Under the pieces are notes generated by a model. The model made no database searches and had not been told where the DNA came from. It worked only from the letters and a program-made list of their open reading frames with translations. Shown piece by piece: positions 1 to 6,460 of a stretch of 12,434 nt of DNA (its first letter is position 1; each line of letters starts with the position of its first letter). A program made the translations under genes and the position numbers. Source of the DNA: CAWDLX01 sp046728155 (GTDB lineage: Bacteria; Actinomycetota; Actinomycetes; Mycobacteriales; Micromonosporaceae); assembly GCA_046728155.1 (NCBI GenBank), contig JBKPDY010000153.1, positions 1-12,434 on the forward strand, in the 5' to 3' direction.

Positions 1-1187
1 GAGCCGATACGGGGATCGCTCGAATGGGGTCCCATCATACTGTTCAAGGGCTCGTCGACGTATTGCCATGTTGGGACGACATGCACTCTTGGTTGACGCT
101 CGGCTGCAAGTAAGAGACTCATCCGCAGGCGCAGGAGCACCCGGTCAAGATCGGCCGGTCGCGGAACCTTTTCTTGCCACGAAGAGACGTCGTCTGAGGG
201 GCGGGGAATCCATGCTTTATAAGGATACGGATACTCTAGAACAACGTCACCGTCGTAGTTGATCGTCACGCGATTGCCTTCAGCATCAGCGGCGCCCTGC
301 AGCTGCTGGCGCACGCTTGCGGGAGCATGTCTCCGATCTTCTTCTGACGCCGACCGAACTACCCCGTCCTGTCCGAGATCAAGCTTCGTGCCGGGCGCCA
401 GGTGTACACCGGCGAACGCTACGCGCGCCACCACCTGAGCGGTACGGCCAGACAAGACCATTCGGGAAACCCCGAGCTGCTCCAGCGCCTCCTTGGCCAG
501 GTCCTCGTCCGTCGTCGAACCCTTAGCCTGCGCACGCCGCCAGGCTGCCCGAAGGATCAGCCCCGCTAGATCCTTGAGAAAAACGGGCCCACCGTGCCCA
601 CTATTGAGATAGACCGCAGCCCACCGGCCGTGTTGAGGGTGGCTCCGGGAGAAGGCGGCAATCAAACGCTCATCTAATTCGGCTGCGGCGATAAACACTT
701 GCGACTGGGGCAGCTCTCGAACGATATCGGTGAAGCGCGGATCACTCTGCTCAACGAGGAATTGCACGTCGGACGTGACCCATGGTGGCAAATCACTTGG
801 AAGCAATAGCGCCGGATATGAAGCTTGGGCTAAGTCTACAATTGCGCGCTGAAGATCATCCGCGTTAGAGGTGGGTGCCTCAATTTCGGGCGAGTCTAGG
901 CCCCGAAGGACGGCGGCCCTGGTTCGGCCTGTCTCATCGATTTCCATTAACCAACTGAGGAACGGAGCCGGAGTGACGTCGGCTAAAGTGTCCGCGAACT
1001 CTGAAAGGCGCGTAGTTAGCGTGGTGATCACTTTCGTCTGTTCTGCGTTGCGCACGGAGCCGTCAGACAGCAGGGAGTCGAGTTCCGTTACGTCGCACCT
1101 CAACATGAACGCGAGGAGCGGGTAACCCAACAAACCAAGGATCAAGGAACCGGCGGGTTGATCGTTCGTTTCTGGCGAGTCAGTCAC
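1..1187 (-). CDS. Large unassigned protein, C-terminus beyond the left edge
   Basis: The minus strand is open without a stop from a GTG at 1187 to the window edge, giving 395 residues and no terminus. An in-frame TGA at 1202-1200 limits the start, and GAGG lies just upstream of the GTG. The N-terminus is predicted helical and weakly hydrophobic (residues 15-30). Residues about 40-250 look alpha-helical, and a beta-rich stretch around residues 256-326 includes NYDGDVVLEYPYPY. I do not recognise a family. The layout recalls large actinobacterial proteins that carry a further C-terminal domain, which would lie outside the window. Codon use is AT-richer than the neighbours, with five TTA leucine codons, unusual in a high-GC actinobacterium and suggestive of transfer. 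A copy of the 51-bp repeat sits 85 bp upstream. The coding call is strong because about 1.2 kb stays open; the function is unknown. Confidence 0.8.
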   Translation of the reverse strand, partial: MTDSPETNDQPAGSLILGLLGYPLLAFMLRCDVTELDSLLSDGSVRNAEQTKVITTLTTRLSEFADTLADVTPAPFLSWLMEIDETGRTRAAVLRGLDSPEIEAPTSNADDLQRAIVDLAQASYPALLLPSDLPPWVTSDVQFLVEQSDPRFTDIVRELPQSQVFIAAAELDERLIAAFSRSHPQHGRWAAVYLNSGHGGPVFLKDLAGLILRAAWRRAQAKGSTTDEDLAKEALEQLGVSRMVLSGRTAQVVARVAFAGVHLAPGTKLDLGQDGVVRSASEEDRRHAPASVRQQLQGAADAEGNRVTINYDGDVVLEYPYPYKAWIPRPSDDVSSWQEKVPRPADLDRVLLRLRMSLLLAAERQPRVHVVPTWQYVDEPLNSMMGPHSSDPRIG

Positions 1188-1271
1188 ATCCTCATGGTTT
1201 CACGATTCGCAAGCCGGCGAAACTTCATGCGGCGGGTTCAGGGTCACGACTGCTTCGTTCTTCGTTCGTCC

Positions 1272-1322
1272 GGTCAAGCATCAGCCAAGGCCACGGTACT
1301 AAGCATCACCCGGAGTCGGGCA
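1272..1322 (-). repeat. 51-bp dispersed repeat, copy A
   Basis: It aligns without gaps to copy C (6461-6511) at 41 of 51 positions by eye. On the plus strand it contains AAGCATCAGCC and, 21 bp further on, AAGCATCACC. These are two halves of an internal direct repeat. Read on the minus strand it ends with TTGACC, a -35-like hexamer pointing toward the GTG at 1187. The likely origin is a solo end of an IS481-type element, inferred from copy C, which adjoins a transposase remnant. Confidence 0.65.
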
Positions 1323-1323
1323 T

Positions 1324-1350
1324 GCACGTGGCCTTGCACACGTGGCCTTG
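1324..1350. repeat. Tandem CACGTGGCCTTG 12-mers, two units
   Basis: Two copies of CACGTGGCCTTG are separated by three bases (CA/C overlap region) directly beside repeat copy A. The same 12-mer occurs three times in perfect tandem beside copy C, so the homology between the loci extends past the 51-bp core. Each unit carries the palindrome CACGTG. Confidence 0.7.
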
Positions 1351-1366
1351 CCTGCCTGGTCTCGCA

Positions 1367-1403
1367 TGATGTTTGACGCTTCGGCCTCGGCTGATGCATC
1401 ACA
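1367..1403 (+). repeat. Partial inverted copy A' of the dispersed repeat
   Basis: The stretch includes GGCCTCGGCTGATGC, the exact reverse complement of the core GCATCAGCCGAGGCC in copies B and C. It faces copy A across about 45 bp that contain the 12-mers. The outer segment equivalent to TGTCTGAC is missing. The A/A' pair could fold into a long hairpin or be the two ends of a collapsed element. Confidence 0.6.
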
Positions 1404-1762
1404 AGATCATTACGCACTCGCGGCACCCGACGCCGCCCGGCGAATGTACGTCAGACACCTCCGGTCATGCCGACGTGAGCGAGTCGGCGCGCCGAGGCAA
1501 TGGACAACTGTGGTACGACCTGCAACCAGACGACTTGAGCACGGCCGCGTCATGGGCGACAGCCTCGGTCGTGCCGAGGTCACCAACCGCGACGACATGC
1601 ACTTTGGACTTCACTATCCACGGGCCGAGGTCGCGGCCGGACCGAGGCAGTGCTCGTCCGTCAGCGGTTGGTGGCGCGCAACGGCCGTCGGGCAGCGGGA
1701 CGCAGTCAACCGCGCAGTCACACGCGATAAACCTGGCGACGTCGGTGGTCATCCCCGCAACA

Positions 1763-2509
1763 ATGGCCGACGTGGAGGAGGTCGAGGTCGTCGTAGCTCA
1801 TAACGAGCGCGCGACCCTACGTGTCGGCGACGTGTTCCTGAAGATCGACGCTGATCAGACGCGCACCGACGTCGAGGTCGAGGCGATGGCCCTGGCACCG
1901 ATCCCCACTCCGCAGGTCCTGTGGCGCAAGCCGCCCGTGCTCGCGCTCGCCGCCGTTCCAGGGATGGCACTCGGCCGCCTCGGCGAGCCGTCGACCGCGT
2001 CGTCGGCAGCGTGGGCGGCGGCGGGTGCCGCCGCACGGATGCTGCACGACGCGCGGTTGCCGCCATGGCCCGGTCGCAGCCTCGACGACATCGCTCTGCG
2101 CCTCGACGGCGAATGCGAGTGGCTCCTCACGAACGGCGTCCTTCCCACCGACCTGGTCACCCGCAACCGCCGGGTCGCCGAGGCTGCGCTCCGGCCGTGG
2201 AACCCGGTGTTCACGCACGGCGACCTGCAGGTGGACCACGTGTTCGTCGACGGTGACGAGATCACCGGCGTGATCGACTGGTCCGAGGCGGGCCAGGGCG
2301 ATGCCCTGTACGACCTCGCCATCATGACGCTGGGACACGAGGCGCAGCTCGGCTACGTCGTCGCCGGCTACGGCACCGACGTCGACCTCGACGTGATCCG
2401 CGCGTGGTGGTCCTGGCGGAGCCTGGTGGTCATCCGCTGGCTGGTCGAGCACGGCTTCGACCCGTTCTCGCCAGGCTGCGAGGTCGACGTGCTGAGATCC
2501 CGGCTGTGA
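1763..2509 (+). CDS. Aminoglycoside phosphotransferase (APH) family kinase
   Basis: A 248-residue small-molecule kinase of the APH/choline-kinase fold, predicted cytoplasmic and ATP-dependent. The N-lobe carries VGDVFLKID, with K27 as the likely nucleotide-binding lysine. The catalytic loop is HGDLQVDH (residues 152-159), with D154 as catalytic base, and IDW supplies the metal-binding D172. The Asn usual five residues after the catalytic Asp is His here; I recall related actinobacterial members with HGDLQITH, so this is probably subfamily-typical. The substrate cannot be read from sequence, and resistance should not be assumed. The ATG at 1763 has no clear ribosome site; a GTG at 1772 is an alternative. 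The frame is open upstream to 1373, but that extension does not resemble protein. The protein is shorter than the roughly 260-300 residues common in the family but has all main motifs. Confidence 0.85.
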   Translation: MADVEEVEVVVAHNERATLRVGDVFLKIDADQTRTDVEVEAMALAPIPTPQVLWRKPPVLALAAVPGMALGRLGEPSTASSAAWAAAGAAARMLHDARLPPWPGRSLDDIALRLDGECEWLLTNGVLPTDLVTRNRRVAEAALRPWNPVFTHGDLQVDHVFVDGDEITGVIDWSEAGQGDALYDLAIMTLGHEAQLGYVVAGYGTDVDLDVIRAWWSWRSLVVIRWLVEHGFDPFSPGCEVDVLRSRL

Positions 2510-2690
2510 GGCTGCATGAGCCCGACGGCCACGAGTGCCGATGTGGCACGCCCTTGGCGAGGCGGTGTTCTGCCGCATCGAGCGGGTCATCTCTTGAAGC
2601 GCGTCGCCTTCCGGACCGACGAGGTCATGGTCCTCGAAGATCCCGGGGCGGCCGGTCGGTGGCATCGGAAGCCGACGCGCGACTCGATCA

Positions 2691-2741
2691 TGTCAAGCGT
2701 CAGCCGAGGCCGCCGCGCAAAGCATCAACCGGAATAAGACA
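2691..2741 (-). repeat. 51-bp dispersed repeat, copy B
   Basis: It aligns without gaps to copy C at 42 of 51 positions. The plus strand starts TGTCAAGCGTCAGCCGAGGC and ends with AAGACA; the minus strand therefore begins with TGTC, a typical IS481-family terminus. No transposase sequence lies beside it and the CACGTG 12-mers are absent, so it appears to be a solo end. Confidence 0.65.
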
Positions 2742-2797
2742 GTGCCGGGGGCAAGTGCCGGGGCCGTGCCGTGGACCACTTGATGCGTGACGGATCG

Positions 2798-2835
2798 GGC
2801 TCAGTTGATCGGTGACACCTCCGGCTAGACGATCA
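2798..2835. repeat. Dispersed 38-bp repeat D1
   Basis: It resembles D2 (5510-5546) in the same orientation at about 30 of 38 positions with a one-base gap. The shared core is GTGACAC, then CCGG, then TAGA and GATCA at conserved spacing. Immediately before D1 is TGATGCGTGACGGATC, which is nearly the reverse complement of the 16 bases just before D2. The origin is unknown; an insertion-sequence end is plausible. Confidence 0.45.
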
Positions 2836-2910
2836 TGGTGCTCGAGCTTACTGCTAGTTCGGGACCGCATTCCACCGCTCGTGCCGAGTCGCCGTGGGGT
2901 CGACGTGTCG

Positions 2911-2914
2911 GCTC
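2911..2914. repeat. IS3 target-site duplication, left copy
   Basis: GCTC directly precedes the left terminal repeat and recurs at 4241-4244 directly after the right terminal repeat. A 4-bp duplication fits the 3-4 bp (sometimes 5 bp) duplications of the IS3 family. Confidence 0.75.
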
Positions 2915-2944
2915 TGAGCTTCCCCCGGTTGACCGGAGACTTCC
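2915..2944 (+). repeat. IS3 left terminal inverted repeat
   Basis: Aligned with the reverse complement of 4211-4240 it matches at about 24 of 30 positions, with identical blocks TTCCCCCG and CCGGAGACTT. These end repeats are the transposase-binding and cleavage sites in this family. Confidence 0.85.
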
Positions 2945-2984
2945 AAACCAGGTTTGATCTTGTGAACCGAGGAAGGAAGCCATC

Positions 2985-3296
2985 GTGGTTGCCCCCAGGA
3001 AGTACCCGGACGAGCTGCGTGAACGGGCGGTGCGCCTGTACCGGGAGTCAGATCCGAAGCCGGTGATCCGCCGGTTGGCCGAGCAGCTCAACGTCCATCC
3101 CGAGGCCTTACGGAACTGGATCCGCCAGGACGAGACCGACCGCGGCCAGCGCCATGACCGGCCCACCACCGACATGCTTGAGGAGAACCGGCAGCTGCGT
3201 CGTGAGGTCGCGGAGTTGCGGCGGATCAATGACGTGTTACGGGCCGCCAGCGCCTATTTCGCGTCGGAGATCGGCCCGACCCGGAGGATGTCATGA
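2985..3296 (+). CDS. IS3-family transposase OrfA
   Basis: A 103-residue DNA-binding subunit. The GTG at 2985 follows a strong ribosome site GGAAGGA at 2971-2977. Residues about 5-48 (from RKYPDELRERAVRLYRE to NVHPEALRNWI) form the helix-turn-helix typical of OrfA. Residues about 64-90 form a leucine-zipper-like coiled coil (LEENRQLRREVAELRRI) used for multimer formation. Its stop overlaps the ATG of orfB as ATGA at 3293-3296, which suits translational coupling or the -1 frameshifting known in the family. OrfA itself is intact and has normal length. Confidence 0.9.
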   Translation: MVAPRKYPDELRERAVRLYRESDPKPVIRRLAEQLNVHPEALRNWIRQDETDRGQRHDRPTTDMLEENRQLRREVAELRRINDVLRAASAYFASEIGPTRRMS

Positions 3297-4210
3297 GCTT
3301 CGTCGACGCCATGACTTCCCGGTCGATCTCGTGCTGCGGGTCCTTGGCATTGCTCCCTCGACCTACTACGACTGGCGGACCCGCCGGGCCGCGCCCAGTC
3401 GTCGACAACTGGAGGATGCCGAGTTGTTGGAGATGATTGTCAAGATCCGCTCTTCGCACGAGTTCGCCGCGACGTACGGCTCGCCGCGGGTGTGGCTGCA
3501 ACTGCGTCGTCAGGGGTGCGGTGCGGCCGCAAGCGCGTCGAGCGGATCATGCGTGAGAACGGGCTGCAGGGCGCGTTCCTGCGCAAGGGGTGGAAGGGCG
3601 GCTCGACCAAGCAGAACCCCCGTCACACCGCTGCACCTGACCTGGTCGACCGGGACTTCACCGCTACCGCCCCGAACCGGCTGTGGGTGGCCGACCTGAC
3701 CCGGATCCCGACCGGGGAAGGGGTGCTGTGGCTGGCCAGCGTACGGGACGCGTTCGCCAACAAGGTCGTCGGCTGGGCTACCGACATCCGCGCAGACACC
3801 GAGTTGGTGCTCACCGCCCTCGACCATGCCATGCGGTCCCGCAAAGTCCATGATGGACAGTTGATTCATCACAGTGACAAGGGTTGCCAATATACTGCGC
3901 TGCGGTTCACCCAGCGTCTCCACGACGCGGGCATCGCCCCGTCCACCGGCAGCGTCGGGGATAGTTTCGACAACGCCATCGCGGAAACCTATGGTCGACC
4001 ATCAAGACCGAGCTGATGTACTGGGCCGGTACCCAGTTCAACACCCGCGCTGAGGCTGAGGCAGCCCTGCTGAAGTACATCGACGGCTGGTACAACCCGC
4101 GCCGCATCCAGGAAGGCCTCGGTGGTCTCTCGCCCGGGGAGTACGAAGAGATCTGGCACCGCCAACACGACCCAGTTATGATCCACTCCGAGCCGGACCC
4201 ATCCACATAA
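3293..4210 (+). pseudogene. IS3-family transposase OrfB (DDE), split across frames
   Basis: OrfB is the catalytic integrase-like subunit. Starting at ATG 3293, the recognisable protein moves frame three times, each time as if one base (modulo three) were lost. The first shift is near 3305-3315, between MSFVDA and HDFPVDLVLRVLGI. The second is near 3514, between LQLRRQG and VRCGRKRVERIM. The third is near 3993, between AETYG and the KTELMYWAG region. The HTH_21-type segment precedes the rve integrase core. Catalytic residues survive: Asp codon 3693 (WVADLT), Asp codon 3876 (HHSDKG) and Glu codon 3984 (NAIAE), with 35 residues between the second Asp and the Glu. The end QEGLGGLSPGEYE is typical. 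The breaks lie at GGGG and GG runs or short repeats, so an assembly error is a real alternative to genuine decay. Confidence 0.85.
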
Positions 4211-4240
4211 TCAAGTCTCCGGAGAATCGGGGGAACCTCA
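4211..4240 (-). repeat. IS3 right terminal inverted repeat
   Basis: The plus strand ends GGGGGAACCTCA, the partner of the left end. The stop codon of orfB (4208-4210) directly abuts the repeat. Confidence 0.85.
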
Positions 4241-4244
4241 GCTC
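4241..4244. repeat. IS3 target-site duplication, right copy
   Basis: GCTC repeats the four bases at 2911-2914. The 128 bp that follow, up to the stop of the next gene at 4373, contain no supported feature. Confidence 0.75.
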
Positions 4245-4372
4245 ATCTCGACGAGCGTGCATGCCCGCTGTTCCTGGACGCGATGGCCGACGCGCGTGCA
4301 TGCAGGCGCCTCCTTAGCCTCGGCCGAGTACCCGCATCGGAGTTCGGTTGGCTGGCCTGTCAGCATGACCGG

Positions 4373-5329
4373 CTAAAGCCAGATCTGCTCCCATTCGCGA
4401 CCACACCAGCTGTCTTGGTTCATCAGATAGTCGCGGAAGACCTCAGCTACGTCATCAAGAGTGTCGACTTGACACCGGAAATGGCGATCCGGGCTACCCT
4501 CGCGCCGTTCCACCCAGAACACCCCTGCTGGGATGTCGCAGTAACCGCCGGCCGCGGCCTGGAGGTAGTTCTCGCCGCCCATATCGACAATCAGGTAGTC
4601 GAGTCCGTTGCCGAGCCGTCGTACCTGCGCTTGGACCTCGTCGTTCGAAGGCTGCGCGATGGGGCGCCCGTGCGAGCGTTCCAGCGTGAACTTTGGCCTA
4701 CCCAACCTGAACCCGGCTAGCGGCACCTGGCTCACATCGGGCATCCCCTCCGGCGGGATGCCCTCTCGGACGAACCCGCACAATGCCGAAAGTGCCTCCT
4801 CGCCGAGGTCGAGTGGATGAAACGGCAGCGGATAAGGCTCTTCGTCGTCTTCGTCATCCTCGACCGGATGCCGCCCGGCCCAGTATTCCTCCTCGAACGG
4901 CAGCCTCTCCCCGAGATCCTCCACGATGCCCTGACGCGGGCTCATGCAAAGCGCCCGTTCCAGCGTGCCGTCCTCGCGCCAGACCGCAAACCCGAGGAAG
5001 TCCGAAACGCTATGCATCGAGTGCAAGATCACGCGCCGGCCGGCGCCCTCGGCTAGCCACCCGTGCCGCACATGACTGGGACGTATCTCGCCCAGCTCCG
5101 TCGCGCAAACCACCACCGTTAGATGGGGGAACACCCCCGCGTAAAGAAGATCGTCCGGTGCGTAGACATTCCAGTCGAGGTTGCCATCCTCGATCGCATC
5201 CACACTGAGCCCCGGGAACAGCCGCGTCACGAGCGCCTCGGTCGCCGCCCGGTTCAGCTCGACCGCGTCATCCAAGGCCCGAGCCACATCGCCGTCCGCA
5301 TAGATCAGCAGCGCCGTCTTCGCACCCAC
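4373..5329 (-). CDS. DUF6928 protein with a C-terminal Imm1-like domain
   Basis: A 318-residue cytoplasmic protein of unknown activity. Residues 1-209 carry DUF6928 hallmarks as I recall them: the start MGAKTALL, an aromatic YAG motif (63-65), VILHSMHSVSDFLGFAVW (100-117), GIVEDLGERLPFE, YWAGRHPVE and PYPLPFHPLDLGEEAL. Residues 212-318 look like a second domain with YLIVDMGGENYLQAA, DRHFRC, a DDVAEVFRDYL helix and the end DSWCGREWE. This pattern resembles Imm1-type immunity proteins of polymorphic toxin systems. The GTG at 5329 is chosen because it gives the canonical family N-terminus; the frame stays open to 5467, and that extension looks unlike protein. An acidic linker (157-164, EDDEDDEE) lies inside domain 1. 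The second domain normally occurs alone, so a gene fusion is inferred. No toxin gene is nearby. Confidence 0.75.
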   Translation of the reverse strand: MGAKTALLIYADGDVARALDDAVELNRAATEALVTRLFPGLSVDAIEDGNLDWNVYAPDDLLYAGVFPHLTVVVCATELGEIRPSHVRHGWLAEGAGRRVILHSMHSVSDFLGFAVWREDGTLERALCMSPRQGIVEDLGERLPFEEEYWAGRHPVEDDEDDEEPYPLPFHPLDLGEEALSALCGFVREGIPPEGMPDVSQVPLAGFRLGRPKFTLERSHGRPIAQPSNDEVQAQVRRLGNGLDYLIVDMGGENYLQAAAGGYCDIPAGVFWVERREGSPDRHFRCQVDTLDDVAEVFRDYLMNQDSWCGREWEQIWL

Positions 5330-5498
5330 GGCCGCACACGCTACTGCAGCGCAGCCACAACCGCTGCCCGCCAAGATCGCTCCCAAGACACCTGCCCAAG
5401 ATCGCTGCCTGGTCTCCGTGCCTGGTCTCGTGTGGCTCCGTGCCGTCGCTGAGGGACTCGGTCGCATCGGCCCGAGGCGTGCCTAGCTTCACAGATCC

Positions 5499-5528
5499 GT
5501 TACGCATCAGGTTCAGATGATGCGTGAC
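5499..5528. terminator. Hairpin overlapping repeat D2
   Basis: The arms GTTACGCATCA (5499-5509) and TGATGCGTGAC (5518-5528) form an 11-bp stem with one G-T pair and an 8-base loop. It lies in the 241-bp gap between two minus-strand genes and could end transcription of the upstream 215-aa gene. No T-run follows on either strand, so a repeat-derived structure is equally possible. Confidence 0.35.
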
Positions 5529-5546
5529 ACACCGGTTAGATGATCA
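5510..5546. repeat. Dispersed 37-bp repeat D2
   Basis: This is the partner of D1 (2798-2835), in the same orientation, with the shared core GTGACAC-N-CCGG-N-TAGA-N-GATCA. With D1 it brackets the IS3 element and the DUF6928 gene, but the roughly 20 percent divergence argues against a recent duplication. Confidence 0.45.
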
Positions 5547-5570
5547 ATCGCTATGTGGGCTCTGGGTGGC

Positions 5571-6218
5571 TCAGTCAAGGTTGTTCAACTCTGGGCTGGA
5601 GCCGTCTGCCCAGCCCGGTGGGTCATGCGGTGGGAACAGGACGGCCACGTTGTCGGCTGATGAGCTCAGCGTGAGGATGGGTGCGCGAGCCTCGCCCAGG
5701 ATCAGGTGCATACGGTGCTTGTCGATGGTAAGGGTGATTCTCGGACACCAGAAGCCGGTGGCGGCTGGGCTCTCCCACGGCACGTAGTGCAGCTCGACAT
5801 CGGTGATCGGTTTGCCGATAAACCTTGACCACCCGCTTCGGGTGGTGACGTCCCACACCGCGACCTCGGCATCGTCTACAACCGCGTAGCCGACGAGTGG
5901 TCGCTCGACGATGCTGATGCCTTCCGTCCAGCCCGGCGAGTCCCACGTGACCGTGAAGACGCGTGCGCCCGTGGTCTCGAACTCAACGCCGTGGTCGATG
6001 GAGTCGAAGCCGTCATACTGCCAGGTGGGGTTGAGCCATTCCTCGTCCTCGACGATCGGTCTGGGGCCTCTGTGGTTGGGCGCCCGGTCAGAGCGGTGGT
6101 AGTCGATGTCGACATACCGCACGCGCTCGAGGACCAGGCCGACGAGCTCGCGGGCGCGCTCCCGGTGGTTTTCCATCTGCTCGGGCGTGGCGGCGAACGA
6201 GCCCTCCCGTTCGGTCAA
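5571..6218 (-). CDS. Unassigned 215-aa acidic protein
   Basis: The TTG at 6218 is supported by AAAGGAG five bases upstream. The start overlaps the stop of the preceding transposase remnant as TTGA, so translation may be coupled. The N-terminal 40 residues are helical (EQMENHRERARELVGLVLER). The rest looks beta-rich, with many Trp, Asp and aromatic residues, including WDVTTRSGWSRFIGKP and GFWCPRITLTIDKHRM, and a mildly polar tail. There is no signal peptide or membrane segment. I recognise no family. Small acidic Trp-rich proteins of this look are common among immunity proteins, and the neighbour at 4373 has an Imm1-like domain, but that is only a contextual guess. Length, start and codon use support a real gene. 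Confidence 0.75.
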   Translation of the reverse strand: MTEREGSFAATPEQMENHRERARELVGLVLERVRYVDIDYHRSDRAPNHRGPRPIVEDEEWLNPTWQYDGFDSIDHGVEFETTGARVFTVTWDSPGWTEGISIVERPLVGYAVVDDAEVAVWDVTTRSGWSRFIGKPITDVELHYVPWESPAATGFWCPRITLTIDKHRMHLILGEARAPILTLSSSADNVAVLFPPHDPPGWADGSSPELNNLD

Positions 6219-6409
6219 GTCGTCTCCTTTGCCTGCCGGACGCCGGTCCTTCGCGTGGCACCAAGATTGTCGCGGTATGGCTCAGGTTCTCGCACCTTGA
6301 AATCTGGCAATCGCCTCGGCGCTACTACCTCGGTCTTCGACGCCCCGTCCTGCACCTCCATCACCGCGTGAAACCGTTGGTCCACAACGCTCAACTCCCG
6401 AAGTCCCAC
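6215..6409 (-). pseudogene. Truncated IS481-type transposase N-terminus
   Basis: The GTG at 6409 has AAAGGAG at 6421-6415, five bases upstream. The first about 27 residues (LRELSVVDQRFHAVMEV, then GASKTEV) match the start of the helix-turn-helix region of IS481-family transposases, which normally continues with RYGVSRQTVH. Here the similarity stops after EVV and an unrelated tail of about 35 residues follows, ending in TGA overlapping the next start. Frames extending to TTG 6466 or GTG 6454 are open too. The remnant lies about 50 bp inside repeat copy C, which identifies that repeat as the IS end. The fragment cannot transpose; its strong ribosome site may now serve the downstream gene by coupling. 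Confidence 0.6.
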
Positions 6410-6460
6410 CCGGACTCCTTTCGCCTGCCCTGCAAGCGGAACGAGTTCGGACACGACCCG

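Larger units (their letters stand above)
1188..1762. other. Intergenic stretch with IS-end repeats and no convincing gene
   Basis: This 575-bp stretch separates the leftward edge gene from the rightward kinase gene. It holds one 51-bp repeat copy, two CACGTG-containing 12-mers and a partial inverted copy of the repeat. From 1404 to 1762 several overlapping frames are open on both strands, but their translations are low-complexity, rich in Arg, Ser and Pro, and match nothing I know. The frame that runs into the kinase from 1373 reads like non-coding sequence before residue M at 1763. Confidence 0.6.
2510..2914. other. Gene-poor stretch with coding fragments and repeats
   Basis: Between the kinase and the IS3 element no full gene is supported. 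Two tiny overlapping frames share TTGA at 2594-2597. One (2541-2597) would encode 18 residues. The other (TTG 2594 to stop 2737) would encode 47 residues including RTDEVMVLEDPGAAGRWHRK; it has coding-like third positions but runs into repeat copy B, so it is probably a truncated gene end. Copy B and repeat D1 occupy 2691-2835. An open frame from ATG 2835 continues across the IS3 insertion point once the IS and one target copy are removed. Confidence 0.5.
2915..4240 (+). mobile_element. IS3-family insertion sequence, 1326 bp
   Basis: The element is bounded by imperfect inverted repeats that start TGAGCTTCCCCC on the left and, on the opposite strand, TGAGGTTCCCCC on the right. It is flanked by the direct repeat GCTC. 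Inside are two overlapping genes in the IS3 arrangement: orfA with a helix-turn-helix and leucine-zipper-like tail, and orfB with a D, D(35)E catalytic triad. The length is in the normal range of 1.2-1.5 kb. The ends look intact while orfB is frame-shifted, so the copy is probably non-autonomous unless the shifts are sequence errors. Confidence 0.9.

Noticed and set aside
1465..1752. Minus-strand 95-codon frame with several Cys
   Set aside because: No ribosome site, no family, and equally long frames overlap it on the other strand.
1373..1762. N-terminal extension of the APH-type kinase
   Set aside because: The frame is open, but the translation is low-complexity, begins inside repeat A' and lies before a start that already gives a full kinase N-lobe.
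1817..2665. Long minus-strand frame opposite the kinase
   Set aside because: It mirrors the codon structure of the kinase gene, whose motifs are clear on the plus strand.
2825..3229. Minus-strand frame over the IS3 left end and orfA
   Set aside because: It crosses the IS boundary and is antisense to a clear orfA.
5330..5467. 46-residue N-terminal extension of the DUF6928 protein
   Set aside because: The family start MGAKTALL falls exactly at the GTG 5329; the extension is Arg/Thr/Cys/Ala-rich and unlike the family.
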